A stretch of DNA of 39,438 bases from a virus, in IMG/VR virus record IMGVR_UViG_3300025641_000460, positions 1 to 39,438 of that record; one strand, written 5' to 3'. The first letter of the stretch is position 1. The number at the start of each line of letters is the position of its first letter. The position numbers and the translations under genes are program-made. Below, piece after piece: positions 36,649 through 39,438 of this stretch. Below the pieces are notes generated by a model that had not been told where the DNA came from, searched no databases, and saw only the letters and a list, made by a program, of their open reading frames with translations.

Positions 36649-39168
36649 TTAAAATTCAAAAAACTTTGATGCCGTTTTTAAATTGGGAGACGGCTTTTCC
36701 CATTTCATTGCCGAATAGAAATCATCTAATTTGTTTTCTAACTCTTTTTGCCAGATTAACTCATAGTCAATATACTCTTCTACTAAATCTAATATTTCTT
36801 TTGGGTCGTTATAACCAGTCAACCCAACTGTACTCAAACCTAATGGGTTATTTTTTAGATACACCCACTTAATCTTATCCCCATCTTTCATCGGTTCGTA
36901 TTTGTAAGCACAATTGTAATACTTTAATAACTGATTGTATGTAATAGCTGCTTTAACATGAGCAGGTGTACCTTTCATAAACTCACCAATTGCCTGTTTC
37001 TTAAATGTATACTTACTCATACCTTTAACTGCTGAGTTCTTAGCAATGTCGATAAAGTTTGTGGTTTCCATCTCAGCTCTCTTAGTTAAGATGTACTCAT
37101 CGATTAAGTTTTTATTCTCATCTTTTAGAATATCCATCAATACAGTAGACATCACCTCTTTAAAATATGTTGGGAATGATGAACGTTTTACATCTAACCC
37201 CTTTACATCCAACTTATCACAATCAACTGTATTATCATTGATAATCCATTGTGCATATCGTTTCTTAGATACCCAAAAACCACCCTTTGCGATTGTTTCT
37301 TGCTTAATATCAAATCTATGTGAATGAATATTAAACAACTTCAGAGCCATAGTATCATACACCTTATTAATATGTGCTTCTACTTCTTGTGCCACTTCCA
37401 AAATAGCAGGTATCATTTGTGAATCATCATTCTCATCAATTTCAGGATTACGAGCTTTTACTAATGGTGCTGCCTGATAAAACACAGAATCCGTATCAAC
37501 ATAAATGTTGTAGTCCTTATCTTCACCTGTGATTTTACTATAATAGCTGTTTGCAATCATCTCAGTAGTTTTAATTACAGTCTGACCCGTAAGTGTCACT
37601 GCTTCTGCGTTTGCAACGTCATAGAATCTGAATGATGGTAATCCCAATACTCCATAAAGGGAGTTCAACATAATCTTTTGTACCAATTGTCTTTGAGCAA
37701 AGAATTTATACTTCTCATCATCACCTGCCTTACCAAACTTTTTCATTTGGTCTTTGTACTCTACCCTCTTATCAAACCAAACATTAAGAATCTCAGGTAT
37801 AATACCAACTTTATCTTGCTTATACAATACACCATTAGAAGCTATTGATAAATCCATTTTCTTAGTGAAGTCTTCAAACTTTTCTTTATCCATCGCTGGG
37901 TACGACTTCCCATTATCATCTACAATAACATAAGAATCCATTTTGGATTTCATATGGGCTTCAGATGTGTAATCAGTTACCATACCAACCTTAGTTTCGG
38001 GTGATATATTTATACTCATAATAATTGATGGGTATAGTGATGTTAAATCTAAATCATAAACCCATTTGTAAAGACCAGGTATGGGTTGTTTGACATATGC
38101 ACCTGCAAACTGTTCTTCTGAATCCGTTCCATCATCATTCTTTTCTTTTCGGCGTGGTTTATTTGGTGCTACTCTACCATTTCTTCTTAGGAATGTTAGT
38201 ATTGCACCCTCTAACCATTTAGATGAGAATAAAAAATCTTCATAGAATACGTGACCTGCGTGACATATCGCTCTAGCTAAATCAATGAACTGAAGTTTCT
38301 TATCCATATCAACTACCAACTCAACATCCACCAAGTTATATTCAATGAACTTTTCAATATCATCTCTAAATAATTGGTCTAAGTTTCCCTCATACTCAAT
38401 CTTACCTCTACCCAATTCTTTTTGAGCAACCGTATCCAATCGGTAGTTGGGGAGTTGTGTATATGTAAAGTTCTTATAAAGTGCAATGTAGTCTAATGCG
38501 GATACTCCTGCGATTAGATATCTCTTACGATATTTGTTCCAATGAACTTTTTGTATGGGTGATAATCTATTTGCGTGTTTAGTACCTAATACTCTTTTCA
38601 ATCTGTTGTAAAGATAAGTAACATCGAAGAAATCAATATTCCAACCAGTTATAATGGTTGGTGAAATCTCTTCCCATGCATTTACAAATGCTACCAACAT
38701 ATCCTCTTCGGTTCTAAATGACCGAACCTTTGCTCCTTTGATAGTTTTACTTATCTCATCACCATCAATAACAACATATACAACGTAATCATTAGTTGCT
38801 GAATCGTGGAATGCAACGGAGGTCATTGCGTTCTTTGCTTCTTGAATGTCTGGTAGACCAGAATTCATCTCTACCTCAATGTCAAATGTTAATGTAACGT
38901 GACCATCTGATACTTCATCAGAGTCACCATAGTTATCAATTAGAAACCTAGTAACCTCATTTACATCAGATTCATATAGTTTTAGATTATCTTCTTTATT
39001 CCAAAAGTTAATCTTTTTTAACCTTTCACCATATATTGATTCATATGAACCATTACCATCCTTTACATAAGCGTAATTTCTGTATTTGGATGTGTAGTAT
39101 CCTTTCTTAGAATCCCAACAATGGATGATGCCTTCATTCTTCTCATAGTATATATTTTGATAACTCAT
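36649..39168 (-). CDS. 43: Family B DNA polymerase (gp43-like)
   Basis: The 839-residue protein has all family B hallmarks. The 3'-5' exonuclease has LTFDIEVE (ExoI, D96/E98), GWNIDFFDVTYL (ExoII) and YNLVDVELV (ExoIII). The polymerase domain has DLTSLYPSIIMS (motif A), KIMLNSLYGVLG (motif B), IYVDTDSVF (motif C) and WVSKKRYAQW (KxY). It is somewhat shorter than T4 gp43 (898). The C-terminus LKTASKFFEF is a plausible clamp-binding tail. It is the replicative polymerase of the phage, working with the clamp and loader encoded downstream. Promoter P8 lies just upstream. Confidence 0.97.
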   Translation of the reverse strand: MSYQNIYYEKNEGIIHCWDSKKGYYTSKYRNYAYVKDGNGSYESIYGERLKKINFWNKEDNLKLYESDVNEVTRFLIDNYGDSDEVSDGHVTLTFDIEVEMNSGLPDIQEAKNAMTSVAFHDSATNDYVVYVVIDGDEISKTIKGAKVRSFRTEEDMLVAFVNAWEEISPTIITGWNIDFFDVTYLYNRLKRVLGTKHANRLSPIQKVHWNKYRKRYLIAGVSALDYIALYKNFTYTQLPNYRLDTVAQKELGRGKIEYEGNLDQLFRDDIEKFIEYNLVDVELVVDMDKKLQFIDLARAICHAGHVFYEDFLFSSKWLEGAILTFLRRNGRVAPNKPRRKEKNDDGTDSEEQFAGAYVKQPIPGLYKWVYDLDLTSLYPSIIMSINISPETKVGMVTDYTSEAHMKSKMDSYVIVDDNGKSYPAMDKEKFEDFTKKMDLSIASNGVLYKQDKVGIIPEILNVWFDKRVEYKDQMKKFGKAGDDEKYKFFAQRQLVQKIMLNSLYGVLGLPSFRFYDVANAEAVTLTGQTVIKTTEMIANSYYSKITGEDKDYNIYVDTDSVFYQAAPLVKARNPEIDENDDSQMIPAILEVAQEVEAHINKVYDTMALKLFNIHSHRFDIKQETIAKGGFWVSKKRYAQWIINDNTVDCDKLDVKGLDVKRSSFPTYFKEVMSTVLMDILKDENKNLIDEYILTKRAEMETTNFIDIAKNSAVKGMSKYTFKKQAIGEFMKGTPAHVKAAITYNQLLKYYNCAYKYEPMKDGDKIKWVYLKNNPLGLSTVGLTGYNDPKEILDLVEEYIDYELIWQKELENKLDDFYSAMKWEKPSPNLKTASKFFEF

Positions 39169-39187
39169 CTATAACTTTTTATTTTAA

Positions 39188-39219
39188 CAAATATACAAAA
39201 ACTATTTCGTATTTCCTAA
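39188..39219 (-). promoter_or_regulatory. Bacteroidota-type promoter P8
   Basis: Minus strand: TTAGGA (39214-39219), 18-base spacer, TATATTTG (39188-39195), in the 75-base gap before the polymerase gene; leader about 19 bases. Confidence 0.8.
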
Positions 39220-39243
39220 ACAATTCTTACTTCTTTTATTTTA

Positions 39244-39438
39244 TTACCAATATGATTTTATTACCTTCTTAGGCTCTACTACCCTTTTGGGTATTTCTGT
39301 AATTTGATTTTCAAAGTCTAAGTTAGGTTTTATACTTCGCAACCATACCGAATCTGAATAATTTGAGTTAGGGGTATCTTTACTTTCTTTCTTAGTTGTA
39401 CGTTCCTTTAACATCTCAGGCCGATTTACTCTTACCCA
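39244..39438 (-). CDS. C-terminal part of unknown ORF (partial)
   Basis: An open minus-strand frame enters from the right edge and ends at TAA 39244, giving 64 residues rich in Lys, Ser and Asn (e.g. DSVWLRSIKPNLDFE, then PKRVVEPKKVIKSYW). The region is probably disordered, and no domain is visible. The stop lies 25 bases from promoter P8, consistent with a separate upstream transcription unit. Reading is uncertain because only the tail is visible. Confidence 0.5.
   Translation of the reverse strand, partial: WVRVNRPEMLKERTTKKESKDTPNSNYSDSVWLRSIKPNLDFENQITEIPKRVVEPKKVIKSYW

Noticed and set aside
1-39438. tRNA genes, CRISPR arrays, insertion sequences or integrase/attachment sites
   Set aside because: None seen on reading; no repeat-spacer pattern, cloverleaf with CCA-type context, or transposase/integrase motifs. 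A tRNA scan would be needed to exclude tRNAs fully.

Overview
The window looks like part of the genome of a large, tailed, T4-like (myovirus-type) bacteriophage of a Bacteroidota host, probably a marine flavobacterium. Phage identity rests on a T4-type replisome (family B polymerase gp43, sliding clamp gp45, clamp loader gp44 and gp62), a holin/endolysin cassette, and dense packing of overlapping genes, all on the minus strand. The host guess rests on eight intergenic sites with the Bacteroidota-type promoter layout (TTnG at -33, TATATTTG/A at -7, identical spacing), the lack of obvious Shine-Dalgarno sites, and Bacteroidota-flavoured genes (Hc1-type histone, short ClpS, YgaP-like membrane protein, PiT transporter). 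The sequence is strongly AT-rich.

Layout, in plus coordinates (transcription runs right to left). (1) 36.6-39.4 kb: end of an unknown ORF, DNA polymerase, sliding clamp. (2) 31.4-35.9 kb: DNA methyltransferase-like protein, clamp loader ATPase, a small histone H1-like protein, a zinc-ribbon protein, clamp loader small subunit, a DUF1599/Nmad1 protein and two small unknowns. (3) 29.7-31.4 kb: a PiT-type phosphate transporter with a small secreted beta-barrel-like protein, bracketed by a 22-bp direct repeat, then a small acidic protein behind an overlapping terminator and promoter. (4) 27.7-29.7 kb: Cas4/AddB-like Fe-S nuclease, membrane-anchored GH73 glucosaminidase, SLOG/DUF2493 protein. (5) 10.2-27.6 kb: a very large glycan module: at least seven glycosyltransferases, UDP-sugar dehydratase/reductase pair of the CapE/CapF (WbjB/WbjC) type, RmlD-like reductase, DegT aminotransferase fused to a glycosyltransferase, PIG-L deacetylase, ATP-grasp enzyme, HAD phosphatase, a MocA-DAO double oxidoreductase and a nucleotidyltransferase/kinase-like protein. 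(6) 6.3-9.7 kb: lysis region with an L,D-transpeptidase-like lysin, tiny ORF, holin, YgaP-like membrane protein, and a complete two-component system (membrane histidine kinase plus single-domain response regulator) followed by a coiled-coil membrane protein. (7) 1-6.2 kb: modular proteins (HNH-like, ParB-like/zinc ribbon, HExxH metallopeptidase-like, HAD, P-loop kinase-like), a ClpS-like adaptor and small unknowns.

The two most intriguing signals are the phage-borne two-component system embedded in the lysis cassette, and the left-end proteins, which carry T4 capsid-targeting-like N-termini ending in [LI]xE and repeated ESVNE-type junctions between domains. The second signal suggests enzymes packaged in the head and cut by a gp21-type prohead protease. 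Both are inferences from sequence and context. No tRNA, CRISPR array, insertion sequence or origin was recognised, and no stretch longer than about 100 bases lacks a gene.
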